This document shows, piece by piece, positions 34,076 to 44,196 of a stretch of DNA of 64,000 bases. Position 1 is the first letter of the stretch. Each line of letters starts with the position of its first letter. The stretch spans positions 186,001-250,000 of the forward strand of contig JAETXT010000008.1 in the NCBI GenBank assembly GCA_019188255.1, given 5' to 3'. Under the pieces are notes generated by a model. The model was given only the letters and a program-made list of their open reading frames with translations. It was not told where the DNA came from and made no database searches. The DNA is from Verticillium longisporum. Its lineage: Eukaryota > Ascomycota > Sordariomycetes > Glomerellales > Plectosphaerellaceae. Made by a program: the position numbers and the translations under genes.

Positions 34076-36452
34076 CCAGGCAGACCAGAAGCGCGAAAAG
34101 CAGAATGCGCCCAACGACACCCACAAGAGTCCCAAGAAGCGCCGCAAGGTGAATCATGGTATGTCCCTCTGCCGCTTGCCCCCCTCCTCTCTGTCCCCCT
34201 TTTAGTTGGGACATACCCCCTCTCCTTCGTTCGCACATGCTCGGACTTCCGACGTGTCGTTGTCGTCTTCGTACCTGGGGCTGATGATTGGCGGCATGGT
34301 CTGCCCATGTCTTTTGCAGCTTGCGTCTATTGTCGACGATCTGTAAGTCATCTTCCTGATGCACACGACCTGCGTCTGCGAACCAGCCTAAGCAGCTTCC
34401 GAACTGGCCATGCCGTGGGACTGGTGCTCATGCCCATCTCTTTCCCGGTCGCGACGCCCTCGCCCGCCCATCCACTGTCCTGCATCGGGCCCCCCGCATG
34501 AACTGGTCGCTTGCATACATGCGATGACTTTGTTGCTCTTGAACCACGGCTGACGGGTAGTCTCTTTTCTGGCGTCCAGCACATGACGTGCGATCTCGTA
34601 CGGCCTCCCTCTCCCAGCCCCTCCTCCCCGACGCGACGATACCCCAATGACTGACTGACACTTGGGCAATTGGCATAGGAACGACCGTGTACACGATGTA
34701 TTAAGCGCAATATCGGCCATCTCTGTCACGACGAACCGCGCGATCCCGACACGAAAAAGCCCAACAAGGCCCTTCACGGCGCGTCTACCGTCGAGGACTC
34801 GGAGACGCAGTCGCAATGCCAGTCTCAACCCGACCTGGCGCGCAGCTCGATCGACCAATCCCCAGGGGCCATGGGGCCTCCGCCATCCGTCGAGACTCGT
34901 CTCGATGCCAATAGCAGGCAGGGCTCGGGCTCAGGCGCCAGGCCCGGCGCCTTTGGGAGCGCTGTTCTAGGCCAGGGGAACCCACTGCAGCTCGTGTCAC
35001 CCTCGCCCGTCTCTGGCTTGCAAGGTAACGGCATGGCCAGCGGCGGTAATATGAACCAATGTAAGCGTCGCGTTACCCTGCCCCTTGCCTGCATCGTGCC
35101 TGGAGCCGGATTGGGCTGCCTCTGGGGGTTCAGGCCCCGAGTCTCGGGGCTGTGATCGTTTTCTCCTTCTTGTACCGTGACTGGAACTGATGCGTCGTGC
35201 GTGCCTTGTTCAATAGTTGCTGGATTCTCCGATGCCTGGTTGACGGCGCAAAACCACTACCAAGACATGCAGAACTACCATCAGAACTACATGATCGCCC
35301 CCGAGGTCTCCAACGAGTTCAACCTGCTGCATGACTTTCTCCAGACTAGCTTATTAGATGACGGCAACATACTCGGCGACGAACCCCAGAGCAGCCCCGC
35401 GTTCAACCGGTCAAGCCAGGGGCAGAACGACATGTTGCCAGGCTTTCCGAATGCTGGTAACAGCGTCCTGCAACAGCAACAGAGGCAGCAACATCAGTTG
35501 CAGCAGCAGCAGCATGCGCGAGAGCAGCAACAGCAGCAACAGCAGCAACAACACCAGCTACAGACACAGTCGCAGCAGCAGCAGCAGCCGGGGTCCATGT
35601 TGCCCCCGCCCAATGTTGACCAAGGCAAGACCGTCGCGCGACCTAGCACTGCTATACAGGCCGACAAGGACAAGGCTCGGGAGTACTACCTGCAAGCGGC
35701 AGATCCGTCGGGCAACGATACACCCGAGGAACGCATGCAGCGCGTGCTCAAGGCCAAGTACGACGCTGGACTGTTAAAGCCATTTGTCTACGTCAAGGGG
35801 TATCTCCGCCTTGGCAAATATCTTGATTCCCATATTGCCTCGGGGTCGAAACAGAAAATTCTACGCACAATCGACCGCTTCAGGCCCAAGTTTCGAGAAA
35901 AGGCCCAAACCTTGACAGACATGGAGCTCGTCTACGTCGAGATGTGGTTCGAAAAACAGTTGATGGAGTACGACCGCGTGTTTGCCAGCATGGCAGTTCC
36001 GGCGTGCTGTTGGAGGCGAACAGGCGAAATCTTCCGTGGCAACGCGGAGATGGCTGAGTTGATTCACGTGCCAGTCGAGAATCTTCGCGACGTAAGTGCA
36101 GCGACTCGCCTACTCTTGAGATTCATGCTGACAAGGTACAGGGTAAAATTTCTTTGCACGAGATCCTGACGGAAGAATCGTTAGTCAGATACTGGGAGGA
36201 GTTCGGCACCATCGCCTTCGACCCAGCTCACGATACACTTCTCACTGCGTGTACGCTGAAGAGTCCTGACGACGAGGCGACCCACCCTGTTGTGCGATGC
36301 TGCTTCTCATTCATGATCCGCAGAGACGATCACAAATTGTGCGTTTAAAACCTATGATGAACTGCCAGCCCATCACCTTTCCTCTAACATGTGTTGACAG
36401 GCCGACACTGATCGTGGGCAATTTCCTACCAAACGACCCTATAGAATCGTGA
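34011..36452 (+). CDS. Zn2Cys6–PAS regulator of gluconeogenesis (AcuK/AcuM, ERT1/RDS2 family)
   Basis: Seven exons, 34011–34158, 34320–34342, 34580–34597, 34679–35060, 35217–36091, 36142–36338 and 36401–36452, encode 564 residues. The family activates genes of gluconeogenesis such as PEP carboxykinase and fructose-1,6-bisphosphatase; in Aspergillus AcuK and AcuM act together. The zinc cluster is Cys 51, 54, 61, 67, 70 and 79 (C-x2-C-x6-C-x5-C-x2-C-x8-C), preceded by the basic KKRRKVNH. It is divided over four exons, two of only 23 and 18 nt; in-frame joining of CVYCRRS, HMTCDL and ERPCTRC supports them. A Gln-rich stretch (about 300–345) resembles an activation domain. A PAS-like region follows (WRRTGEIFRGNAEMAELI ... 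LHEILTEES). I cannot decide which of the two paralogues this is. Start could also be 34038. Confidence 0.87.
34320..34342 (+). other. 23-nt microexon encoding first zinc-cluster cysteines
   Basis: It is flanked by TTTTGCAG and GTAAGT and completes a phase-1 codon. It encodes Ala followed by CVYCRRS. Skipping it would remove two zinc-binding cysteines and shift the frame. Confidence 0.8.
34580..34597 (+). other. 18-nt microexon encoding the third zinc-cluster cysteine
   Basis: It is flanked by GCGTCCAG and GTACGG and is phase 0 at both ends. It encodes HMTCDL. Skipping it keeps the reading frame but deletes one of the six zinc ligands. Confidence 0.8.
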
Positions 36453-36996
36453 CGATGGGGACCATATACTTTTGCGTGCTATGGCTTTCGGCGTTGTGGG
36501 CGGGTCAAAACCAAAACAGGCAGGCCATTGAAGGCGTCCAGGGCAGGAGGTCGGCACGGATATCAGGGCATCATTGCTGTTGCATCTCGGCATTTTACCC
36601 GAGTAGTCAACTTTGAGCTGTTGATGGAATTTCTTTCTGTAGCAGGCGTTTCTAGTACAAAGACTCAATCGATTCTGCCAAGCCTCGTTGTCTGGGGAAA
36701 GTTGCTTGTCACCTTTTTTTGAAGTTCTTCTTTGACCTTGTATTGGCAATTACGTTTGCGCCTTGGGCAAGAGAAGTGTCCGCCTCACGTCCGAGGCAGG
36801 CTCTACCGAACACGCCTGCCTCTCTAAGCAACACCAGCCTGTCAACACTTGTGTAGCGCTTCCGACGCTTCGAGCGGCCTTTCGTCGTCCAGTTTTTTGC
36901 GTCTCCAGAGAACTCAGACACCAAGCTCCTTGGTGGTCTTCCTGGCTGTCATCTCAGGCCAAAGGACATCACCACAGGCACCAAACATCAACCACG
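36453..36996. other. Intergenic region before ZIP4
   Basis: These 544 bases between two same-strand genes contain a T7 run at about 36714–36720 in the 3' flank of the regulator. I saw no recognisable element upstream of ZIP4. Confidence 0.55.
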
Positions 36997-39900
36997 ATGG
37001 GCAGCCACAGAACCGGAGGCAGTGACCAGGAGAAGGTCAAGGCACTGTTGGGTGTGTCTTGTCCAATTCATTGCCGGTCATCCAACTGCTGACAACAAGA
37101 ATCAGAGCTTGCCAAGTCACTCCAGGAACATCTGCCCTCCTTGATCGATGCTCCGTCCATCAATCCCCTGTTGCAGAGACTTTCGGAAGCGACCCAGACC
37201 GCCAGCTGCGTTGTACCGAAATCGGCGCTAAAGAAACGCTCAGGCGTGGAGCTCGCGAGCCGCGCGAGAGAGCTGTTCAACCTCTGCATCGCCACTCAAC
37301 GCAGTCAATCTGCAGAGATGCTCCCAGTCCGAACGAAGCTGCTGCTGCAGAGCCGTCTTTTGGCATTTCTGATGATGCATCTGGCTCTTTGGACCGGGGA
37401 AGAAGGATTAGACGTCAAGATGGGAGATGTCGAGTTGCTCTTCTCCATGGCATTCAAGGTGGCGAGACTCTTCGTTGGTAAGGGCGTAAGTATCTTAAAA
37501 CGCCTTTGTCTGACTGATCCCGGCTTCAGATGACGAGGACCATGGCAGTGCGGTCACAGTTCTCCAGAAGGCTGCAGAATATACTTTGCTTTTCCCCAGG
37601 CTGCGTCCAAGCCTCGATCCTGAAGAGCTCGGGTTGTCCCACCGACTGGAAGCAGAATATCTGATTCTCCGTACAGCTCTTGTATGTCCCTGTTGAAGAC
37701 CCTCATTCGGAGGCATGGTTGGGCTGATATCAGAATCGCAGGCCCTGAAGGAGTCTCGCATCGACGTTGCCGAGCACATGTATGCCAAGGTTGAGCAGCT
37801 GCGAGCATCTCTAGATCCGACGTCAGCTGAAAACCTAGCTGAGGTTCTGTTTGACACGGGTAAGCGCTATCTGGCTGACAATCAGTTCTCCATGGCAACC
37901 AGATGGCTTGGTCGAGCCTATAAAGTTATCAACACTCCAGCTCTGGATGGGCTATCCCGACGAGCCGCCGAACTACGCCTCATTCTCGGTGGTGCTTTTG
38001 TCAACGCCCTTCTCAGCACGGAAGAGCCCCAAGATTTCGAGACCGCATCCAACATTGTCCAAAGCATATCCTCGGAGGTTGGGGAAACCCCCGTCGTGTT
38101 GGTCCTACGCCTTGAGGTTCTTCAACGATCGAGACCGGGTGTGTTTGACAAGGAGGCTTACGCCACTTGCATCCTTGGTCTAGTGAGGAGCTTCAACCAC
38201 TCCGAGTCGTACTACAGATTGATCGAACAGCACACATGGAAGTTGTTTCAGTTAGATCAAGACTTGGGATGTAACGTCACCGATGAGTGGCTCAGAACTC
38301 GAATCGCAAATTCCGAGCGGGATACCTGGGTCGAACGGGCCGTCTTGCGACGACTTTCCATGTCTGTTCGTCAGATATCTACACCCACAGCATTGGACTC
38401 TGTCACCAACGTCTTAGTCGATGTTTGTGCCCTACAGGGTAAACCACTGACAGCCTCGACCGCCACGGCTGCACATATTGTAAGTCCGAGCTACTCAGTA
38501 ACACGATTATACCAGCTAATTGCTCCTCAGATCATCTGGAAGAAGATCGAAACCCTGCCGGAGTCTGATCATGCAGAGGCCAGGAAGTAGGCATCACTGG
38601 CGTTGAATCAGGTCATCTTCGTAAAGGCTGGTCCGATCAACTTTGGCAAATTTTACAGGTAGGGTCACAGATTCCAGCACATCACCAACTTGCTGACGGT
38701 TGACTTCGAAGGTCACGACTTCGTAGCGCGATTGAGAATAACGCCCCGAAAGAAGTGCTGCTCGACGTCATAAGTCGGTACATCGCCGAGCCCCCGAGTG
38801 AGCCGCTGGCAAATTATCTCATTCATAAAGCTGGGCTGCGATATCAAATTCATGATTTTGTCAAGCAAGGCCTTGAGAGTCTCGCCAAGGCAGGTACCAA
38901 GGACCCCACGTTCTTATACGCTTGCATTCTTGATGCACAGACAAATGGCGATAATTTATGTACGTATCGAGCAATCAGTGCATTGGTTGACAACTGCACA
39001 TCCACGCAGTTGCACCGCCCAGCACTCTTGAGATCTGCCATTCGGTGTTTGCAAGGCGCCATGGGCGATGATGCGACCGCTACCTCGGGTGCCACGCCGA
39101 TGGTGGAGAGACAGCTGGTCGAAGAGCTCTGTCGGGCATTTGAACACGGTACATTTCATGTATGACCACGCATTACAAAGTGCTTCCCACTGACGAGAGC
39201 ATAGCTGTGGAGGATATCAAGCGCGACCCAAAGGACCCTCAGGGTGACCTACTCTATACCGTCAAAGAGCTCCACTGGTTCTGTAAGAACTCGTACAACC
39301 TCGGGATCAGCCGCTTGGGCTCGTGGGATCTCGACCACATCATACGAATGATGCAAGTTGGGCTCGCAGTGCGCGAGTACTATCCCTCGGACATCCCGAC
39401 TCAAGAGGCCGATGACATTCGTCTCAGGTCTACACTTAGCCACTTTGTTGTCGCTTCAGCAATGGTTTCGGTAGCCCGCACTCAAGATGATGTCGAGCGA
39501 CAATCGCAAGTATATAGCTCACTCAGGCAACATGTGGTGGCATTCGACACTCAGATTCAGGAACGCATGTGTCTCAACAATATGGACAAGCTGACGTCAA
39601 AAGACCTATATCAGAAGTTTGCCAGTTTGCTGCTCTTTGATCTCGAGGCAGCAGTTCATCTTGAGCTATATACTGAGCTGAGCGAAATCGTGCACAGAGC
39701 CAAGCAATGCGCTTCTGTCGAGACCTTCAAGTCCATGGCAGATTGTCTTCTCAGGGGGCACGTCCCCCCGCGAGGTAGGCGGGCTGTGACTGAAACCGAT
39801 GCGGTATTGTTGTGCTGATTCTGGCAGACCTCTATTCTGCACTAAGACAGATCATCAACGAGATCTGGAATCTTGAACGGTTCGACCCGGCGAGGCTGGC

Positions 39901-40271
39901 CAAATACATGCGATGTCTGTTCCAGGCCGTGCTCCCACTTGAGAGCGAACTGGGCAGACAGATTTTGCAAGAGGCGATCAGCAAAGCTAGAGCCTCGGCA
40001 GAGGTAAGTCTCTGGTTTGCTGAGTAAAGGATATCAAAATGACTGACGGTCTGTGACAAAGAGCGGCTTCTCTTTCCCGCCCGAGGAGGTCCAGTGGCTG
40101 GCGACGGTTGCTTGGAACCACGCTGTTGACTACTGGAGGCTCAGGAATGACGAAGAATGCAAGTTATGGGCACAGCTTGTCTTGGAGCTAGTGCAATATG
40201 CTGCGGATGGCGGCCATCTAGGTCAACAGATTCAGGAGCACTACGCAAAGCTTGAGCTCGATGCTGCGTGA
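36997..40271 (+). pseudogene. ZIP4: ZIP4/SPO22 meiotic TPR protein with an in-frame stop
   Basis: Nine exons, 36997–37051, 37106–37477, 37530–37681, 37742–38479, 38531–38658, 38712–39148, 39205–39774, 39828–40003 and 40062–40271, join in frame to 946 codons. The product matches the SPO22/ZIP4 (TEX11) family, a helical TPR-like scaffold that promotes meiotic crossovers with the synapsis machinery in the nucleus. Family-like stretches are LASRARELFNLCIATQ, AEYLILRTALALKESRID and ATVAWNHAVDYW. In exon 5 a TAG at 38588–38590 falls at codon 459, just after EARK. The same frame then continues with similar sequence (ASLALNQVIFVKAGPINFGK), so the stop interrupts a former exon. TAG is one transition from TGG; I expect Trp here. 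Splicing from GTAGGC at 38587 to 38711 would bypass it in frame but delete about 24 residues. Confidence 0.75.
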
Positions 40272-40375
40272 GGAACTTGTGGCGGGTTGTGTTAGAACAG
40301 CAAGATAATTGTCTTCCTATGAGTACTCAGCAAACTGCTCTACCTTCTCACGAAAGCTCGATATTGCCCTTCACC

Positions 40376-43027
40376 TCACATTGTGGCACCCGCAGGCTCC
40401 CCATCGACCGTTAAGGCCGCCCCTTCAAAATCGTCGTCAGGCTTGACCAGGGACACCGACACGGAGGGATCACGAGCGTAAACGCGAAGCCCGATGACGC
40501 AGACGGCGTTCCACAGCGTTTCGGCGTCGTCGCTACTGTCATAGCTAGAATCTGATTCCGTGTCCGATTCGGTGTCTGACTCCGACGATGACTCGGAATC
40601 AGAATCTTCAGAATCGGTTTCCTCAGTCTCCGTTGCCGCCTCTGTTTCAGCAAATTGGACAGTTGCCGTGGTTTCTCCCTCTTTCCCACCCGACTGGCTC
40701 GCAGGGCTCTGGGACGGGCGCGTCAGCAGAGTGGTTGTAACCGCAGCAGTCGTGGGGGGCGTCGTTTTGTCGTCGGAGGGTTTCGCATCATTGTCGATCG
40801 GTTTCGCATGCTCATCAACATCGTGTTTCGACTCCTGCTCAATGGCAGTTGAGTCCGTCGTGGACGTGGGATTGTCAACAGGATCGGCATCAATGCCTTT
40901 GGCGGCTTGAGAGGAATCTCTATCCTTCTTCTCTTGCTCTCCGTTTGTGTCAGTGGCGGTGTTTGTATTCGTTTCGCGACATTGGGCCTCCTTCACGCCA
41001 TCTCCAGAATCATTGCCGTTGACTGCTTCGTCAATAGCCTTCTTGGCCTTTCTCATGGCCCTCTTTGCCCTTCTTAAAGCGCGCTGCTTCTGTTTCTCGG
41101 TCTTCGCCTTTTGTTTCTTGTCCGCCATCCTTTTCTTCTTCTCAGCCTTCTTCCGCTTGAGCTCGGTCTTCTTGCTCTCTAGCACGCCGTCTTCGTCCGG
41201 TACGCCTCCCTTGGCATGGGCAAGGTCATACTGCATGCCCACCTGGCGCAGCTTTTGCGGGTTCACGTCGGCGTACTTCTTGACGAGGTCTCCAACGCTC
41301 AACGCGTCCTTCTCGCGCATAGCTGTGATCTTCGGGAGGACCTCATATCGACCCGCCTCTAGTTCAACCTCACAGCTGACACTCCGATTCTCCATTTCAT
41401 GAGCTGGTCGCACACGGCAGATCTGATCGCCCTGCCCTCCCTTGCCAGCCCCTGCTTTCTGCAACGTGAAGTGTAGCTCATAACTGTATCCACCAGCGAA
41501 GCCCTCGAAATACCTATCGTCAAGCTGTGCGAGCACCAGCACGACGAGTCCGGCTTCCTTGACCTCAAGTACAAATTTCGATCGCAGATAGCCCGTGACC
41601 CATGCGACGTGCGCGGCCGTCCATCGCTGCACGACGGTCCACCGCTCGTCAAAGAGGCGTGTACGATGTATATGGCTAAACGTCTGAAGCATGTCTTCAA
41701 ATGACATCCAGAATACGCCGTCATCGCCAAATTCGTGGCCAAGCTTTGCGAGCCAATACGGCGTCCACTCCTTGGAGCCGTCAGACCAGGCGCCAGCCCA
41801 CTCGCCAAGCCCCCTCTCGGTGCGCTGACCCCAAGGATTTCGAATCTTGACAAGACGAACGCGCCGACCCTCCTCGTCCGATTCCTCTCTCGACTGCAAG
41901 ATGGAGTAGGCATGACTCATGGCGATGCCATTTCGCTCTGAGTAGCAGCTTGAGCCCATCGCAGCCAGCGAGAAAACGAAGCCTCCCTCAGTGCTCGCGA
42001 GTTCCCTCCAAAGCTTGTCGCGGCGCAATACGCGGTTCGACATGACTGTCGTGGTAACGCCGCCAGTCATGTCTTCGACAGCTTCGCCAGGCCAGCCCCC
42101 CGTCAGAGACTCATAGTCACCATGGCACTTGGCAAACGCCTTTTCAAGCAACGGAAGCCACGTCTCGTTGGGGTCGTCACATCTGGCAAAATACAGTGCC
42201 TCACTACCAGTTTGATAGCGTTTGCGCCATGTTCTCGACCTATGGCCCGTATGATCATAGACGTTGGCGTGGTAGTCGGAAAAGTCCTTCGTCTTAAGGT
42301 AAAGGTTGTCGTCGATGACAGTTGAGACCCACTCGCCGTCTCGTTGAAAGACGAAACCGTAGACGCCGCACTCCTCGTCGCGAGCGACACAGACGCGGTC
42401 CATCAGGTCACGGCGGTGGGCTATGGTGGCAATGGCAGCAAGCCACCAGCAGTCACCAGCGCTGCCTTGTTTGATATCAGACGAGGAGAACCCATTAATG
42501 GTAAACTGAGGGTTCTCAAAGATCCAGTCAACGCGGTGAATCGAGCCAAAGCTATATTCAACGCCGGCTCCAGGACGACAGTTTTGCAAGCCAGGTTTCG
42601 CATCACAGGACTCGCGACTTGTGGTCATTGCCATCCCTGGAGCAGCCTGGGGATCGTCATCGATGTACTGATCGTTGGCCACGACTTGAGCATCGTCGCG
42701 GATGAGGCGATTGAGGCAATTATTGTTGGGATCGCGTTCAATGTCGAAATCGGGATCGGTGAACTTCTCATTGGTGCGTTCACACTCGCGGACGACGCGG
42801 CGAACGCGGGCACGGCACTCACGCGCGGCTGCCTCGTACGACTCCTGGGCGTTGCGGGAGGTGGAGTGCTCATTGGTGCGCCATTTGGGATGGTTGGCAT
42901 CCAAGGATGGCAGAAGGTTTGCGTACAGGGCACGGGGAAAGATGGAGGTGACTTTTCCGGGAGACCTGGAGTGGAAGCTGGACCAAAAAGCTGACAGCTG
43001 TTCCTGAGGCGACTTTTTCTTGGGCAT
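40376..43027 (-). CDS. Calpain-like cysteine protease with long charged C-terminal tail
   Basis: A single exon encodes 883 residues. The papain-like calpain core (family C2) spans about residues 160–460. The catalytic Cys 193 is in KQGSAGDCWWLAA, His 372 in MSHAYSILQ and Asn 397 in IRNPWG. All three are present, so activity is expected. A beta-rich calpain-type domain III follows to about residue 575. The C-terminal third is low-complexity. It has a strongly basic Lys/Arg block (KKAEKKKRMADKKQ and neighbours), a Ser/Thr/Asp-rich stretch, and an acidic Ser/Glu/Asp run. The last 45 residues (VCVIGLRVYARDP and on) look folded again. No EF-hands are seen, so Ca2+ control would differ from animal calpains. 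PalB/Rim13 has a different layout, so a pH-signalling role is not supported. It converges on ZIP4 with a 104-bp gap. Confidence 0.9.
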   Translation of the reverse strand: MPKKKSPQEQLSAFWSSFHSRSPGKVTSIFPRALYANLLPSLDANHPKWRTNEHSTSRNAQESYEAAARECRARVRRVVRECERTNEKFTDPDFDIERDPNNNCLNRLIRDDAQVVANDQYIDDDPQAAPGMAMTTSRESCDAKPGLQNCRPGAGVEYSFGSIHRVDWIFENPQFTINGFSSSDIKQGSAGDCWWLAAIATIAHRRDLMDRVCVARDEECGVYGFVFQRDGEWVSTVIDDNLYLKTKDFSDYHANVYDHTGHRSRTWRKRYQTGSEALYFARCDDPNETWLPLLEKAFAKCHGDYESLTGGWPGEAVEDMTGGVTTTVMSNRVLRRDKLWRELASTEGGFVFSLAAMGSSCYSERNGIAMSHAYSILQSREESDEEGRRVRLVKIRNPWGQRTERGLGEWAGAWSDGSKEWTPYWLAKLGHEFGDDGVFWMSFEDMLQTFSHIHRTRLFDERWTVVQRWTAAHVAWVTGYLRSKFVLEVKEAGLVVLVLAQLDDRYFEGFAGGYSYELHFTLQKAGAGKGGQGDQICRVRPAHEMENRSVSCEVELEAGRYEVLPKITAMREKDALSVGDLVKKYADVNPQKLRQVGMQYDLAHAKGGVPDEDGVLESKKTELKRKKAEKKKRMADKKQKAKTEKQKQRALRRAKRAMRKAKKAIDEAVNGNDSGDGVKEAQCRETNTNTATDTNGEQEKKDRDSSQAAKGIDADPVDNPTSTTDSTAIEQESKHDVDEHAKPIDNDAKPSDDKTTPPTTAAVTTTLLTRPSQSPASQSGGKEGETTATVQFAETEAATETEETDSEDSDSESSSESDTESDTESDSSYDSSDDAETLWNAVCVIGLRVYARDPSVSVSLVKPDDDFEGAALTVDGEPAGATM

Positions 43028-44196
43028 TGCAACGTCTGTTCCTCGTCAATGTAGGCGGTCTAGAGCAGTGGCAGACACTTGGATACGGCATGGGCAGAGG
43101 TGAGAAGAGAAGACGACTGAAAGCTGAAGAAGAAGAGAGAAAATGAAGATCGGGGACGTCAGCAGTTTTATCGTCAGCTGTTGTGATCGAGACCGCAAGG
43201 CTGAGGGCAGCCGAAACGGCTCGGCCTGGGACCATGGGCGTGGCTGGCCATTTGTTCTGTCGTACCCCTTATTTCGTGGAGGCGGTCGACGCACGAAGCG
43301 AGCAAGAAAGGGACTGAAATGCAGCTGAAGGATCTTTGGTGCATACAGCGTACGCAATCCTTGTCGACAACAGGCGGTTGCAGCGATTTGGCCCCCACGG
43401 GACATCAGGCCGGCGGTTGCTGCGACTCCAGTGACGGGAGATGATTTGTGACAGCCTGGTACTGAGGGACGAGTAGACAGAAGAAGGGGCTTGTGTCATC
43501 AACCAGAGTTGTCAGCCGGTGCACATGTTCTCTGATGGGTGCCATTGTGTGAAGTGTGATGGGTCGAACAGGTGTGGAAGAACTATATGCGTCGCGATCC
43601 TCGTCGCTTTTTGGGTGGAGGCAGTCGACCCGACCGTCAGACGTAGGCAGTGGCAGGTGAGACCAGCAAGACAGAGCAGGTGCTGCCGAGTCCCCTGCTG
43701 TCGTAAACCGTGCGAGTAGCAGGGACCCCTTCCCTTCGTTCGTTCCCCTCTTCCCTCCCTGCCAGTCGTTACAAGGGAATGGCAGGGGCCCACGGCAAAC
43801 GCACGAGTGGATGAACCCTGGATTTTAGTGGCTTCGGTCCATCGCCAGTTGCCCTCGGCTTTCAGTGTCGTCACCGGCACGTCGCTTTCGTGGAGCCGCA
43901 AAAACGTCAACCCCGCCGGCCGGTGCGCGGGCGCGCGCCCCTCTGTAGCCTCTCAACTGAATGGTACCTGACTTGACCTTCCTTCCCTTACCTCTCCTAT
44001 CTCTCTTACCTTTCGACCAACCTCTGTCCGTACCCACGACCCGTTTACGATTTGTGAATACCGCATCTTCACCGTACCACGCCATGCGGATACCTTACTC
44101 CCACTGACGAACGTAGATGCAGTATCGCATGCCTCGGTCGCACACACTGTCACCGCCGCCATTACTACCGTCATTGTCGCCACGACGATCGACGTC
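43028..44196. other. Divergent intergenic region
   Basis: About 1.2 kb between the divergent calpain and RING/TRAF genes. It must hold both promoters. TACC/CTTACC motifs recur at about 43975–44015. No open frame is supported. Confidence 0.55.

Noticed and set aside
38587..38711. An intron removing the ZIP4 stop codon as the normal splice form
   Set aside because: It is in frame, but the removed part continues the family-like sequence, and a better donor–branch–acceptor set exists at 38659–38711. I kept it only as a possible bypass.
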